Positions 42,890-53,223 of a DNA stretch of 64,000 nucleotides are shown here, one piece after another. The DNA comes from Bremia lactucae (taxonomy: Eukaryota > Oomycota > Peronosporomycetes > Peronosporales > Peronosporaceae). A model generated the notes under the pieces. The model had not been told where the DNA came from. It saw only the letters and a program-made list of their open reading frames with translations, and did no database searches. The stretch covers positions 1,540,875 to 1,604,874 of the forward strand of contig NC_090622.1 in NCBI RefSeq assembly GCF_004359215.1, written 5' to 3'. Made by a program: the position numbers and the translations under genes. Numbering within the stretch: position 1 is the stretch's first letter; the number at the start of each line of letters is the position of its first letter.

Positions 42890-43760
42890 TAATGGAATTC
42901 AGGGATGTATTCCCTGAAACAGTTCCATGCGAGTAGCCTAAGGATAAAGGCTCGAAGTATTGTGTCATGAAGCAGTGGCCACTGTCTTGTAAACACGAGC
43001 TTGCGATCGAACATTCTTTATCGATCGATTAAAAGCGGGCCATGTAAGGGAGTCAACCTCCCACACAGCTCTCCGACCTTTTGTGTGCGAAAGGCCACGG
43101 GAGGGTGGCGGATAGAGCACGCATTCAATAAATTAAATGCTGCAACGGTACCGGCTCAAACGCTGATACCTAGAAAAGACGTAATCATAGATGGTATCTC
43201 TAAGAACACCATCTTTTCGTATATGAATCTGATGAATGGATTTTATCAGATCCTTATGCGTGATCGGGGCATCCCGTACACAGCAGTGAGCACCCGCAGT
43301 GGAATACTTTGGAGATGGCTAGTGATGCCACAGGGGCTTAGTAACGCCCCTGCAACATTCAACAGATGCGTAACAAATCTGTTGAAACCGGTGCGGAAAT
43401 TCGCGCCGAGTTATGTTGACGATGTATTCGTCCATAGCCGGGCCATGGACGGGAAGACGGACGTGGAAGTTCATAAAACACACGTTCGTCCGGTTCTTAC
43501 ACTTATGCGAAAGCAAAAGTTGTACGCAAATTTCAAGAAGTGCATATTCGCTGCAAGCGAAATACCACTTCTTGAGTGCATCGTCGGTAAACACGGCGTG
43601 CGCCCTGATCCCGAAAAGATCAAGGCAATTACCGATTGGCCAGTTCCAGTCAATGTCTAGGGACTTCGAAAGGTCCTTGGATTAGGGCATACTTGCACAA
43701 GTACTCCCGCAATTATGCCGAGATGACAGTTCATCTCTATCGTCTCCTTTAAAAAAGACA
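42890..43760 (+). pseudogene. Family A reverse transcriptase
   Basis: Palm and fingers are open at 43001-43660: FCVRKATGGWR, NKLNAATVPAQT, ISKNTIFSYMNLMNGFYQ, QGLSNAPATFNR, YVDDVFV (43412-43423), and thumb residues GVRPDPEKIKAITDW. The YxDD pair is intact. The first catalytic Asp, in the position read as MDLMD in the reversed copy at 34000, is Asn here, so polymerase activity is lost even without the later frameshift at 43658. Confidence 0.85.
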
Positions 43761-43821
43761 AGAAATGGCTACGGAACGCTGATTGTCAGCGTTCCTTTGA
43801 AGCTATCAAGAAAAGCTTGAC

Positions 43822-44250
43822 TTGCGATCGCCCATCTTGGCGATGGCAGATCAAGACAGACCATTTCATGTGGTCTGTGACGCCAGCGATTTCGCAATCA
43901 GCTGTGCGGTAATGCAATACGATACATACAGCGCGGAGCGCGTTGTCTGTTACCAATCGCGCCAGCTTCAACCAGCTGAACGCAATTACCCAGTGAATGA
44001 ACTCCTTGCCATGAAGCATGCACTGGCTGAGTTAAGGGTTTATCTCCTCGGAGATAGACCGTTCATCGTATATACGGACCATGCGTCATTACACACGGCC
44101 GTAAATAGCCCACACCTCTCGCAAAGAATGGCGAGGTGGCTATCCTTTTTAGCGGAGTATAATTTCTTCGTGGAAAATAAACCAGGACGACTTACTGTCG
44201 TTGCTGATGCGTTAGCACGCCAACCCGATTTCGAGCCGGCTGCGCATTAA
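43822..44250 (+). pseudogene. Family A RNase H
   Basis: The frame has 142 open codons: RPFHVVCDASDFAISCAVMQ with the first Asp, QLQPAERNYPVNELLAMKHA with the Glu, VYTDHASL with the next Asp, and the end VVADALARQPD. All expected acidic residues are visible. RNase H removes the RNA strand during reverse transcription. Upstream RT is frameshifted, so the domain is no longer made in the polyprotein. Confidence 0.8.
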
Positions 44251-44372
44251 AACAGTGAAAATATTCACACTGTTGCAACGCTTACTTCAAGCGTTCCGTC
44301 ATAAACTTGTCTAATAACATAAAGAAAGCCTACGCAGCAGATTAGGGCCTTCTGCGTTTAAGGAATCATCTG

Positions 44373-45360
44373 ATGAATTCATCCAATAAATCTTGTAAGG
44401 ATTTACCGGCTATATATCGATCATCGTCCGAGCGATACACAACACGCAACGCTTATTGTATTACACAGCCGTCACCGGCGACACTTTACGTGTCCTTGTC
44501 CCAACTCACAATGATTTGCGCTTGCGCATCATGTATGAGTTTCACGATGCACCATCAAGAGGGCATCGTGGACGTGAGAAGGCTTACCTCACAGTAAGTC
44601 GCGAATTGTACTGGCCCCGCTAGTATCATTTCGTGCGCAAGTACATTCGTGCTTGCGAGGTATGTCAACGGGTGAAGCCTGGCCTTTCATCCCGTGAGCC
44701 TCTTCAACCTCTACCACTTCCGGCAGAGTGTTGGCAGTCCGTATCTATGGACTTCGGCTTCGGACTTCCCAAAGACGATAGCAACGAAATTCATGTTTAT
44801 GTAGACAGATTCAGCAAGATGGTACATCTTGTTGCAGTACCAGAGTCGATCACGGTTTCGGGCTGTGCCCGTGCTGTGATCGACACGGTATTCAAACTCC
44901 ACGGGTTACCCCGTGAACTGGTCTCGCATAGAGATCCACGGTTCACGGCAGAAATTTGGCAATCCGTGTTCCGATCCCTCGGAGCACGGCTGACTATGTC
45001 AACTTCTGATCATCCTGAGACAGATGGTCAGCCGGAACGCGTCAATCGCCTCCTCGAAGTAATAATTTGAGGTTACGTACAATCGTAACGAATTGGAAAG
45101 AATTATTACCGTTGGTCGAATTCGCCATCGACAATTCGGTGCATGCGTCTCAAAACACTTCCAACGTTGTTCGTGAATGGCTTACGCCATCCATGCATAC
45201 CCACTCAGTTAAAAGGATCATCTAGTTTAAGGGGGGGTAGACTCGAACGAGCGAAAACATTCCTGGCTCATGCTCATCACGCGTCAAAGTTACCAACGAC
45301 GCGAATGATGTCGATGTCGAAGCAATCGACTTCAAAAGAGAGAATTCAGCAATAGTGATG
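44373..45360 (+). pseudogene. Family A integrase, zinc region and core
   Basis: The H2C2 region is frameshifted around 44500-44680 (RGHRGREK, then RACEVCQRVKP). The core at 44633-45070 has SMDFGFGLPKDD (first Asp), VSHRDPRFTA where the family has VSDRDPRF (second Asp replaced by His), and DGQPERVNRLL (Glu kept). So the DDE triad is broken. It stops at 45068 and continues in other frames. Confidence 0.8.
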
Positions 45361-45527
45361 ACACTATTGTTCCCATAAAACTAGTACCAGCGAGGAATCC
45401 CTCGCTGAAGAAGAGAACGATCTCATGGCAGTGAGTGCAAAGCGCACTGAAAAAGACAAAACAAATGAGTCAGCAGAAGAATTTTTGCTAACTCGAGAAT
45501 AAATAATCGGTTTCGTTGAGGTTTCCA

Positions 45528-46420
45528 TTGCTAACGCAGTGGACCGACAGAAACGGAATGCAGACAAACATGGAAGAGCAAATGTTCATTCATTTAAAAT
45601 TTATGATCTAGTGCTACTCTCTACGATAAACTTTCCTAAGCTATTAGTCACTAATGTGGGTAGCAGTAAACTACTACCCAAGTTCATTGGGCCTTTCCGT
45701 GTACTGCATCGAAGAGGCAATGCGTACACAATAGAATTGCCACGTAGGATGCGAACGCATCCTACGTTTTACGTTGGTCGGCTCCGCCCGTACCATCAGT
45801 ACGCGGCTTCTTCCGAGGACGGATGTGACCACCCTTTTCAAGAATCCCCAAAAGATTCTTGTGATCGCGAACCAGGTTCTCATGTTGAACCTGAAGTTTC
45901 TCATGCTTGTTCCGAAGATCCTCGAAACTACGATGAGCTGATGACAGCTCATCGCGAACAGCATGATAGTTCCGCTCGTACTCCAACAAGGAGTACGCAC
46001 CCTTCGAACGGTCTTCCAACCGCTCGATATGGTGATTCTGCACCATCTGTTCCAACGAGCGACGCTTACCGCGCTCGTGTTCAAGACCCTCCTCCAAATC
46101 ATGGAGGAAGTGATCCATTTTGTCGATCTTCGACCCTTGATCCGACACACGGTTCGGATCTATTTTTACCTCCTCCACCACAACCATTGGTCGATTTCCG
46201 CGGTGGCCAACGATTCCTTGTGGAACGTATTCAAAACCACCGTGATGTGAAGGGGCAGCGAATGAGTTATCTGGTTAACTAGCGCGGTTATTCACCTTCG
46301 CATGACAGATGGGGGCCTCGTTCCCAGCTGGTTATTGACGTTGAGGGCCTCGTCTGTTAGTATAACGAGACTCATCAGATGGATTAGAGGGTCCATTGAA
46401 AAACGCGCGCCCCTGGCGCG
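45528..46420 (+). pseudogene. Family A integrase C-terminus and chromodomain
   Basis: The open frame 45539-46282 runs from a GPF/SH3-like part (KFIGPFRVLHRRGNAY, FYVGRLRPYHQY), through a ~110-residue low-complexity linker, to a chromodomain (QRFLVERIQNHRDVKGQR, SYLV). A stop replaces the tryptophan codon of the VRWRGY box. Chromodomains steer insertion to marked chromatin. The linker is exactly where the antisense frame at 45762-46187 lies. Confidence 0.75.
45762..46187 (-). CDS. Antisense coiled-coil frame of family A (aORF 3' part)
   Basis: An open frame of 141 codons on the strand opposite to pol. It starts MVVVEEVKIDPNRVSDQGSK, then heptad-rich helix: HFLHDLEEGLEHERGKRRSL, AYSLLEYERNYHAVRDEL, RSFEDLRNKHEKLQVQHENL. 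It ends in a basic tail (RPRKKPRTDG). A second copy lies at 48576-48962 and a third, weaker one at 54560-54684. Differences between the first two are mostly conservative in this frame but frequent in the overlapping pol linker. It probably formed the C-terminus of a longer antisense protein. Confidence 0.55.
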   Translation of the reverse strand: MVVVEEVKIDPNRVSDQGSKIDKMDHFLHDLEEGLEHERGKRRSLEQMVQNHHIERLEDRSKGAYSLLEYERNYHAVRDELSSAHRSFEDLRNKHEKLQVQHENLVRDHKNLLGILEKGGHIRPRKKPRTDGTGGADQRKT

Positions 46421-46544
46421 TGTAAATCTATTGCAAAAAACGTCAATCGCATCGGCATCTCAATAGAGATGCGAGCCCTTCCCCAGGGGGAAGAAAGGGA
46501 GTATTCATCTCCTTTCACTCGTTTCGTATTGTCGACACAACATG

Positions 46545-46954
46545 GACACGGGTCGCCCTACGTGAGGCATGGAAGTCCTGCCTCACGAGACGACCGGTGC
46601 AATTTTAAACCTTGCACCGGTTGGATTCGTTTCTCAAACTTAACGCGAATTGCGTTAGGACTTTGAAGCCGCATCCAATGTCTTTGACATTGGAAAAAAA
46701 CGCGCTTCAGGCTTGCATTAACGAGATTTTATCTCGCTTGTTGTTGCCACTATACCATCGATGCTTAAGAAAACCATCGAGGTAAAAATCTTCCTTAGCG
46801 CAAAAGTTCTTCGCGCTGGGATCCAGGCCATGTAGCTTTGCCGCAATAAATAAAGGATATTAATTGTGAGGAGTTGTCTCTCCAGACAAGTTACTGACTA
46901 GCCGTTCGGGTAAAGCCACGGCTTTTTCTCAGGGTAAGACGAGACATTTTATTG
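46545..46954 (-). pseudogene. Family A aORF middle part, first copy
   Basis: On the minus strand 46854-46710 is open for 48 codons: LFIAAKLHGLDPSAKNFCAK, then DGFLKHRWYSGNN. One stop replaces the Trp seen in the copy near 49530. It continues as AIRVKFEKRI and SREAGLPCL (46680-46560). It shares order and residues with 49376-49800. The upstream end is cut at 46954, where a second family A fragment starts. Confidence 0.5.
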
Positions 46955-48225
46955 TATGTACTCGGACACGGACCATGCGTCATTACGCACGGCCCTAAAC
47001 AGTCCACACCTCTCGCAAAGAATGGCGAGGTGGCTATCCTTCTTTACGGAGAATAATTTCTTCGTAGAATATAAACTAGAACGACTTAATGTCGTCGCTA
47101 ATGCGTTATCACGCTGACCCGATTTCGAGCCGGCTGTGCACTCGAGCAGTGAAAATAATCCCACTGTTGCAACACTCATTACAAGTGTTCCATCATCACC
47201 TCTGTTTGATGACATAAAAAAGCCTACACAGAAGATAAAGACCTTCTCCATTTAATCGATCATCTCATGAATTCATTTAATAAATCTTTTAAAGATTTAC
47301 CGGCTTTATACCGATTGTCGTCCGATCGATACACAACCCGCAACGACTTACTGTACTACATAGCCGTTGCCAACGACATTCCACGTGTTGTCGTCCCTAC
47401 TCACAATGATTTGCGCTAGCGCATCATGTATGAGTGTCACGATGCACCAACAAGTGGGCATCGTGGACATGAAAAAACTTGTCTCACAGTAAGTCGCGAC
47501 TTTTACTGGTCCCGTTAGTATCACTTCGTGCGCAGGTACTTTCGTGCTTGCGAGGTATGTCGACGGATGAAGCCTAGCCCTTCATCTTTTGCACCTTTCA
47601 AAACTTTCCCACTTCCGGCAGAATGTTGGCAGTCCATATCTATGGACTTCGTCTTCGGATTTCATGAAGCCGTCACAAAAATAATGGAATCCTTGTTTTT
47701 GTAAACAGATATAGCAAGATGGTACATCTTGTTGCAGTACCAGAACTGATCCTGGCTCCGGGTTGTGCCCGTTCTTTATCGACACGATATTCAAACTGCA
47801 CTGTTTACCCGTGAACTGGTCTCGGATAGAGATTTACGGTTCACGACGGAGTTTTAACAATCCGTGATCCGATCTTGCGGAACTCGGCTGACTATGTCAA
47901 CTTCTAATCATTCAGAGACGGATGTCCAGACGCAACTCGCAAATCGCGACCTTGAAGAGATACTTCGAGGTTACGTCCAATCGTGTCCGAAAATTGGAGC
48001 GAGTTTTTACCGATGGTCGAATTCGCCATCAATAATTAGGTGCATGCGTCTACAAAGCATACACCGTTCTTCGTGAATGGCTTACGCCATCCACGCATAC
48101 CCACCCATTTAGAAGGATCCTCTAGTTTAAGAGGGCTCGCACGAGAAAACCATTTCTGGCTCATGCTCATCACGCTTCGAAGTTACCAACAACGCGAGTG
48201 ATGTCGAAGCAATCGACATCGAAGA
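46955..48225 (+). pseudogene. Second family A RNase H end and integrase, decayed
   Basis: 46955-47110 holds the RNase H end (TDHASLRTALNSPHLSQRMA-like). 47270-48080 holds the zinc region and core in pieces (CEVCRRMKP-like, WQSISMDFVFG, TSNHSETDVQTQLANR, where the E of the DDE triad reads Q). Frameshifts are frequent. It is a tandem partial copy joined to the end of the first element at 46954/46955. Confidence 0.7.
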
Positions 48226-48244
48226 TGAGAAAGATCTCATAGCA

Positions 48245-49375
48245 GTGCGCTTTGTGCGCACTGGAAAAGATAAAACAAATGAGTTAGCAGAAGAGTTTCT
48301 GCTAACTCGAGAATCAATAATCCGTTTCGTTCAGGATTCCATTGCTAACGCAGTGGACCGACAGAAACGGAATGCAGACAAACATGGAAGAGCAAATGTT
48401 CATTCATTTAAAATTTATGATCTAGTGCTACTCTCTACGATAAACTTTCCTAAGCTATTAGTCACTAATGTGGGTAGCAGTAAACTACTACCCGAGTTCA
48501 TTGGTCGTTTCCGTGTACTGCATCGCAGAGAAAATGCGTACAAAATAGAATTGCCACGTAGGATGCGAACGCATCCTACGTTTTACGTTGGTCGGCTCCG
48601 CCCGTACCATCAGTACGCGGCTTCTTCCGAGGACGAATGTGACCACCCTTTTCAAGAATCCCTAAAAGATTCTGGTGATCGCGAACCAGGTTCTCATGTT
48701 GAACCTGAAGTTTCTCATGCTTGTTCCGAAAATCCTCGAAACCGCGATGAGCTGATGACAGCTCATCACAAACAGCGTGGTATTTCCGTTCGTACTCGAA
48801 CATGGAATACGCACTCTTCGAACGGTCTTCCAACTGCTCGATATGGTGATCCTGCACCGTCTGCTCCAACGAGCGACGCTTGCCGCGCTCGTGGTCATGT
48901 CCCTCCTTCAAATCATTGAGGAATTGATCGATTCTGTCGATCTTTGACATTAAATCCGACACACGGTTCAGATCTAGTTATCCCTCCTTCACCACTACCA
49001 TTGGTGGATTCCCACCATGGTCAACGTTTTCTTGTGGAACGTATCCAGAACCACCGTGATGTGAAGGGGCAGCGAACGAGTTATCTTGTTCGCTGGCGTG
49101 GTTATCCACCTTCACATGACAGCTGGGAGCCTTGTTCCCAGCTAATTGCTGACGTGGAGGCTTCGTCCGTCAGTATGACGAGACCCATCCGATGGATCAG
49201 AAGGTCCATCGGAAAACACGCGCCCCTGGCGCCTGTAAATCTATTGCAAAACGTTAATCGCATCCCGCATCTCAATAGAGATGAGAGCCCTTCCCCAGGT
49301 CGAAGAAAGGGAATGACACCCCTATTACCCTCTTCGAGTTGTCAACACAACACGGACAGGGATTACCCTACGTGA
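48245..49375 (+). pseudogene. Family A integrase C-terminus and intact chromodomain, second copy
   Basis: 48245-48919 covers the C-terminal domain (NVGSSKLLPEFIGRFRVLHR, HPTFYVGRLRPY). A frameshift leads to 48944-49375, which holds an unbroken chromodomain at about 49018-49170 (QRFLVERIQNHRDVKGQRTS, YLVRWRGYPPSHDSWEP) with the aromatic cage positions kept. It is near-identical to the first copy around 45528-45680 but less so elsewhere. Confidence 0.75.
48576..48962 (-). CDS. Antisense coiled-coil frame, second copy
   Basis: 128 open codons opposite to pol: SKIDRIDQFLNDLKEGHDHE, KRRSLEQTVQDHHIEQLEDR, EYERKYHAVCDELSSAHR, and the same basic tail as 45762-46187. The frame has no stop although the pol strand here has a frameshift. 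This supports selection on the antisense strand at some time in the past. Confidence 0.55.
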   Translation of the reverse strand: MSDLMSKIDRIDQFLNDLKEGHDHERGKRRSLEQTVQDHHIEQLEDRSKSAYSMFEYERKYHAVCDELSSAHRGFEDFRNKHEKLQVQHENLVRDHQNLLGILEKGGHIRPRKKPRTDGTGGADQRKT

Positions 49376-50135
49376 GGCATAAAACCCCAGCCTCACGTGA
49401 CAGCCGATACAATTTATACTTTGCACCGGTTGGAATTCGTTTCTCAAACTTAGCGCGGATCGCGTTAAGTCTTTGAAGCCAGGCTTCGCGTCCAATGTCC
49501 TTGACATTGGGAATGAATGCGTTCCAGGCTTATACTAACGAGCTTTTTATCGCATGCTGATGCCAATATACCATCAATGCTTAAGAAAAACATCGAGTAA
49601 AAATCTTCCTCAGCGCACAAGTCTTCGCGCTAGGATCAAAATTATGAAGCCTTGTCGCAATAAATAAACGATATGTATTGTGAGGAGTAGTCTCTTCAGA
49701 CAAGCTACTGATTAGCCGTTCTGGCAAAAGCCACGACTTCTTCTCAGGGGCATGACGAGACATTTTATTGTCTACGCTCCCCTGAGTGGTACCCACTGAA
49801 GCAGGGGTACCACAAGAACTTTAATTACGATAACTTACGCCATCGTCATCACCACGCACAGAAATAAGTGCGAGTGACGCCACGGGACACGGTGCTGGCG
49901 ATGAGTAATCATCCTTATCGTCGGAACCGAACATGCTATAGCGAATGCTAATAGCACGTCTATCTGATTGAGCCATCTCACTCGAACGCTCAAAGTCAGC
50001 CGCCTGACGACGATCAGGCGACTGTTCTGCTCTCCTCGAGTCGACCATTTCGTCCGACTCGAGCTCATAGTCGACCTTTAAAGAGGGGTCACATTCACGT
50101 GGTGACTCACCACGAGCACCCGCAAAATTAATGAT
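49376..50135 (-). pseudogene. Family A aORF, N-terminal and middle parts, second copy
   Basis: On the minus strand from about 50135: SPRECDPSLKVDYELESDEM, a charged stretch (RRQAADFERSSEMAQSDRR), YSMFGSDDKDDYSSPAP, then (after a stop) NKMSRHAPEKKSWLLPERLI. In the same frame, with two more stops, it goes on to AWNAFIPNVKDIGREAWLQR and KYKLYRLSREAG near 49380. The coiled-coil part (48576-48962) lies further along the same strand. It begins near the position of the lost 3' LTR, which an L2 LTR now replaces at 50145. Confidence 0.6.
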
Positions 50136-50144
50136 GCGAGAGAA

Positions 50145-50584
50145 GCACTCGGGTGTGGTTCTCATTGTGATCAACATACTTGTGTATGTATTGCACATGG
50201 GTGCATTCACATTAGGAGGGATGACGGCTAGCATTATCCGTTACGCGAGGTATCTAGGAAGATACGCTCGCAATACCTATTAAGTGTTATCTATAGAGAT
50301 GACAGTTGGTTGGTAAAAATAGGTATTTATATTGAATACGATTAAATATAAATTAGTCTGAAAGCTACTTCCTTCTTGGTAAGTGCGCACGAGGAGCCGG
50401 ATTACCGCTCCCGTGACGACACTTAACCAGAGTACTTTATGCGTTGGGTGAGGTCGCTAACGCGCCCACCACAACAGCACAACTACCTCACTGCACGCAA
50501 GAGAAGACGGTCTAACCGCTTCCTCGCTGTGCTAGGGTGTGTGTCTAAGTAGAGCGTGGCCGCATTAAGACGTGCCCACGTACG
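50145..50584 (+). repeat. L2 LTR, forward, 5' truncated
   Basis: It begins inside L2 at CGGGTGTGGTTCTC and runs to the end (CCCACGTACG for GCCTACA). The first ~90 bp of L2 are missing. A primer-binding site and gag follow. Confidence 0.75.
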
Positions 50585-50586
50585 CT

Positions 50587-50604
50587 TGGTAGCACTTGAA
50601 ATCC
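50587..50604 (+). promoter_or_regulatory. Primer-binding site of family B
   Basis: TGGTAGCACTTGAAATCC comes two bases after the LTR end, as at 27229. Confidence 0.6.
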
Positions 50605-50639
50605 TTCACGACCCGCATCTCTGCGTGTGTACGTAAGGA

Positions 50640-51853
50640 TAACCCTTAATATTGATAAGGCTCATTTTCCCCACCTTTTTGAACATCATCGGGAGGTGGC
50701 AGGGCACTTGGCGCAGTAACTTGGTGAACAAGCCTTGGCCAGGCTCTTGGGCAGTCCTCCTGAGCAACATGTTGCTCAGTTGGAGCAGTATAAAGCATTC
50801 GTGCTTCGGACAGTGGAGTGCCGCGTCCGAGGCACAGAGCCATGCTGCGGCGGAGTCCGTCACTCAGATTTAGAATGAGCTGAGGCATAAGCAGGCTCGG
50901 AGCGAGGCTCTCATTAGGACTGTTGAGCTGCTCTCTCCTGGCCGCATCAACCGAGGTCCATTCAAATGGACCCGCCCAAATTCGATGGAACTGCGGCGCA
51001 CCCGATTGTCCACTGGCTGTTAGCCATAGAGCAATGCGGTGTCGCGCAGCTCATCGAGGACGACAGCGGGATGGCGTCGTACGCCATAACGCATCTGCAC
51101 GGTAAGGCCTCAAACTGGGCTTACTCGGCGCTTACGGCGGACAGAAAGGCGTTTCCTACATAGGCGATCTTTAAGGAAAAGATCCGCGCCATGTACCAGC
51201 CGCCGAACAACGAAGTGTTGCTTCAGACGCGCTTCTTTGGAGTGCGATAGGAGAAGCGACCTTTAATAGAGTATGTGCAAGAAATACGCTCGCTGTCAGT
51301 GTCCATTTCCGTAGGTCCGATTCCGGAGCACATTAAGGTGCTCACGTTAATGAGCGGACTACGAAATGGCCCATCGCGACAGGCCCTTTTTAGAAAGGTG
51401 CCGTCGACGATGGAAGAGGCAATCCAAATTGCCTTAGTTGAGGAGCAATCCTACAACAGTGCCTCGGCGACAGCTTGGTATAAGCCGTCGGCCGCGAGGT
51501 CAGATGCCACTCCCATGGAGTCGGGCAGTGCAGACGTTGTCTCCTATGAATGCGGTAAGCGCGGTCATATGATGACTTGCTGCTATGCCAGGGTCCCTGC
51601 TGGGGCAAAGTTTCCTGCAAGAGGACCCCCTTCCCAAAGGGCGATGGCAAGAACCAGCATGCGAGACGAATGAGGTCTGCATCGACCACTGAGAGGTTAG
51701 GAGCGCAGTAGGAGCGGGATGCCCTACGGACGCAAACTCTGAAGCTACCCCTAAGTTCAGAGTTTTCGAACAAATATGTAGCATAGTCTTTGAGTTGCCG
51801 AAATTTCGGACCTCAACCATGCTGGTTATAGCGCGCAAGTACGAGGCCATGAG
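50640..51853 (+). pseudogene. Family B gag and protease start
   Basis: Gag begins NIDKAHFPHLFEHHREVAGH and has stops after LAQ. The capsid is readable over several frames: HPIVHWLLAIEQCGVAQLIE (51000-51060), GKASNWAYSALTADRKAFP, AMYQPPNNEV, EYVQEIRSLSVSIS. The zinc knuckle near 51541-51585 reads SYECGKRGHMMTCC, with the first Cys replaced by Ser. The protease start (LPKFRTSTMLV) is reached before a cut at 51853. It keeps the capsid region deleted in 27282-27905. Confidence 0.75.
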
Positions 51854-52045
51854 CAGGAGATGCTGCTTTCGGTCGAACTCATATGTTCGACAACTTTCCA
51901 ATCTAGGTCAGTTTGGTAGCTAAGCCTCTCACTCGTAGCGTGGAAGCCTTCGTGAGGGTCTTAAAGGCTCCCTCCGTCTTCATTATATACGTCCATGTCG
52001 GATGGCACGTAAGTGGTCGTTAAACGGACTGCGAAGTTTGCTCCC
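51853..52045 (-). pseudogene. Family A gag start fragment, reversed
   Basis: On the minus strand it carries the PBS-like region (GGAGCAAACTTCGCAGTCCG), the leader, and the first gag codons (VEHMSS-like). It matches 37370-37530. What follows at 52046 (TGTTATGGTCCCCGAC) is not one of the LTRs recognised here. Confidence 0.5.
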
Positions 52046-52676
52046 AGGTGTTATGGTCCCCGACGCTAAGCGTCTAGCGCACTAAGGTCTTACTGATGCC
52101 AATAGGAGTGTTAAAGACTTTTTTCTGCGATAAATGCCATTGATGTCTCATAAAGGACTGGGAAAGGCACAACTCTCGATGAAGCTTGCTGGTACTGTGC
52201 GGGAAGGCGAACTTAAAAATCCATGCAATTATTTCTTCGACGAAACCACGTCAGCGTGTTGGTCAAAGGTGGCGCTATTGCAATAAATGATTGAGGAGCC
52301 AGAAAGGAATTGTGGCCTTGGTTACCTTTAAGGTCGCGATTAAGAAAAAAATAGGAACTTTTGGAGGCAACTGGCGAGGCCATCTCCGTGGTCCGAGGTC
52401 CATCGAATGCGCGGTATCAAGACATTTCTCTTTTTAATTTGTAACAGTTCGACCGACCACTTGTCTAGATGCGACTGTGAACATAACTTAACCGCATGCA
52501 TTTTAATGTGCATATTTCTGGTAAACGTTTTGTTATACGTGAAACAGCTGTTTGCATAGCAAATGCGCCTTCTCTTAGTACGTTATCTTTTCCATTACTA
52601 CAGCATAACTCTGTGACTCGAAGTCAGGTCTGCTGCAACCTCGCAGCCAAGTAAAAATTGCTTCATCATCGGTTCG
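52046..52676. other. Unrecognised sequence
   Basis: No gene or known repeat is seen. It begins TGTTATGGTCCCCGACGCTA just where a 5' LTR of the reversed gag at 51853-52045 would be, so it may be an unknown LTR variant. Confidence 0.35.
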
Positions 52677-53223
52677 TGTAACAGGGCACCTTTTGCTAGT
52701 GCTGTTTACTATACTGGTAAATTTACAATGAATATAGTGAAGGTGGGGTGCTCGACTACTTCACGTTCACGACTTGCACGTGAAGAAGTCGAGGCGCTCC
52801 ACTTTCACTGTAATCATTGTAAATTTCTAATCTTTTAAGGCTTAGAATAGGGAGGAAGTAAATCTTTGTTAGTATTCCATGTTCCTTAACCGGTCTTCTA
52901 TCTACTGTGTCTAATATTTGATAACTAACTATGCAAAGCGCTCCTTGCACATCGCCTAATCGTAAATTGTAACGACTGGCGGGGGTAATTTATGATTAAA
53001 TCAACTAATAAATACAACTTATGTGTCATTGCGTCAATATTAACAAATTTTGTAATAGTGGAACTGTTAAGTCCAAATCAATAAAATTTAAAAAAACGTT
53101 ATTTTGTACTTCGTCATTTAATTCCTATATAAGAGATAATTTGAATAACTCCTTTAATAGAAAAAAAATATTAGTAATTTCTCTTATAAGAAATAGGATT
53201 TATGTAACGTGGCGCCCGTTACA
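52677..53223 (-). repeat. L3 LTR, reversed, complete, 547 bp
   Basis: It has TGTAACAGGGCACC at one end and CGCCCGTTACA at the other. Orientation is inferred from 36174-36549. No target duplication is seen (GTTCG before, TCATC after). It contains an extra inverted repeat at 52719-52826 not seen in other L3 copies. Confidence 0.65.
52719..52826. repeat. Inverted repeat of ~50-bp arms inside L3
   Basis: Left arm 52719-52767 (AAATTTACAATGAATATAGT, then CTCGACTACTTCACGT) pairs with right arm 52775-52826 (ACGTGAAGAAGTCGAG, then CATTGTAAATTT) with few mismatches and a loop of about 7 bases. Confidence 0.75.

Noticed and set aside
43319..43653. Minus-strand open stretches opposite family A RT and RNase H
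   Set aside because: They mirror conserved RT motifs. Unlike the coiled-coil frame at 45762-46187 they have no sensible composition.
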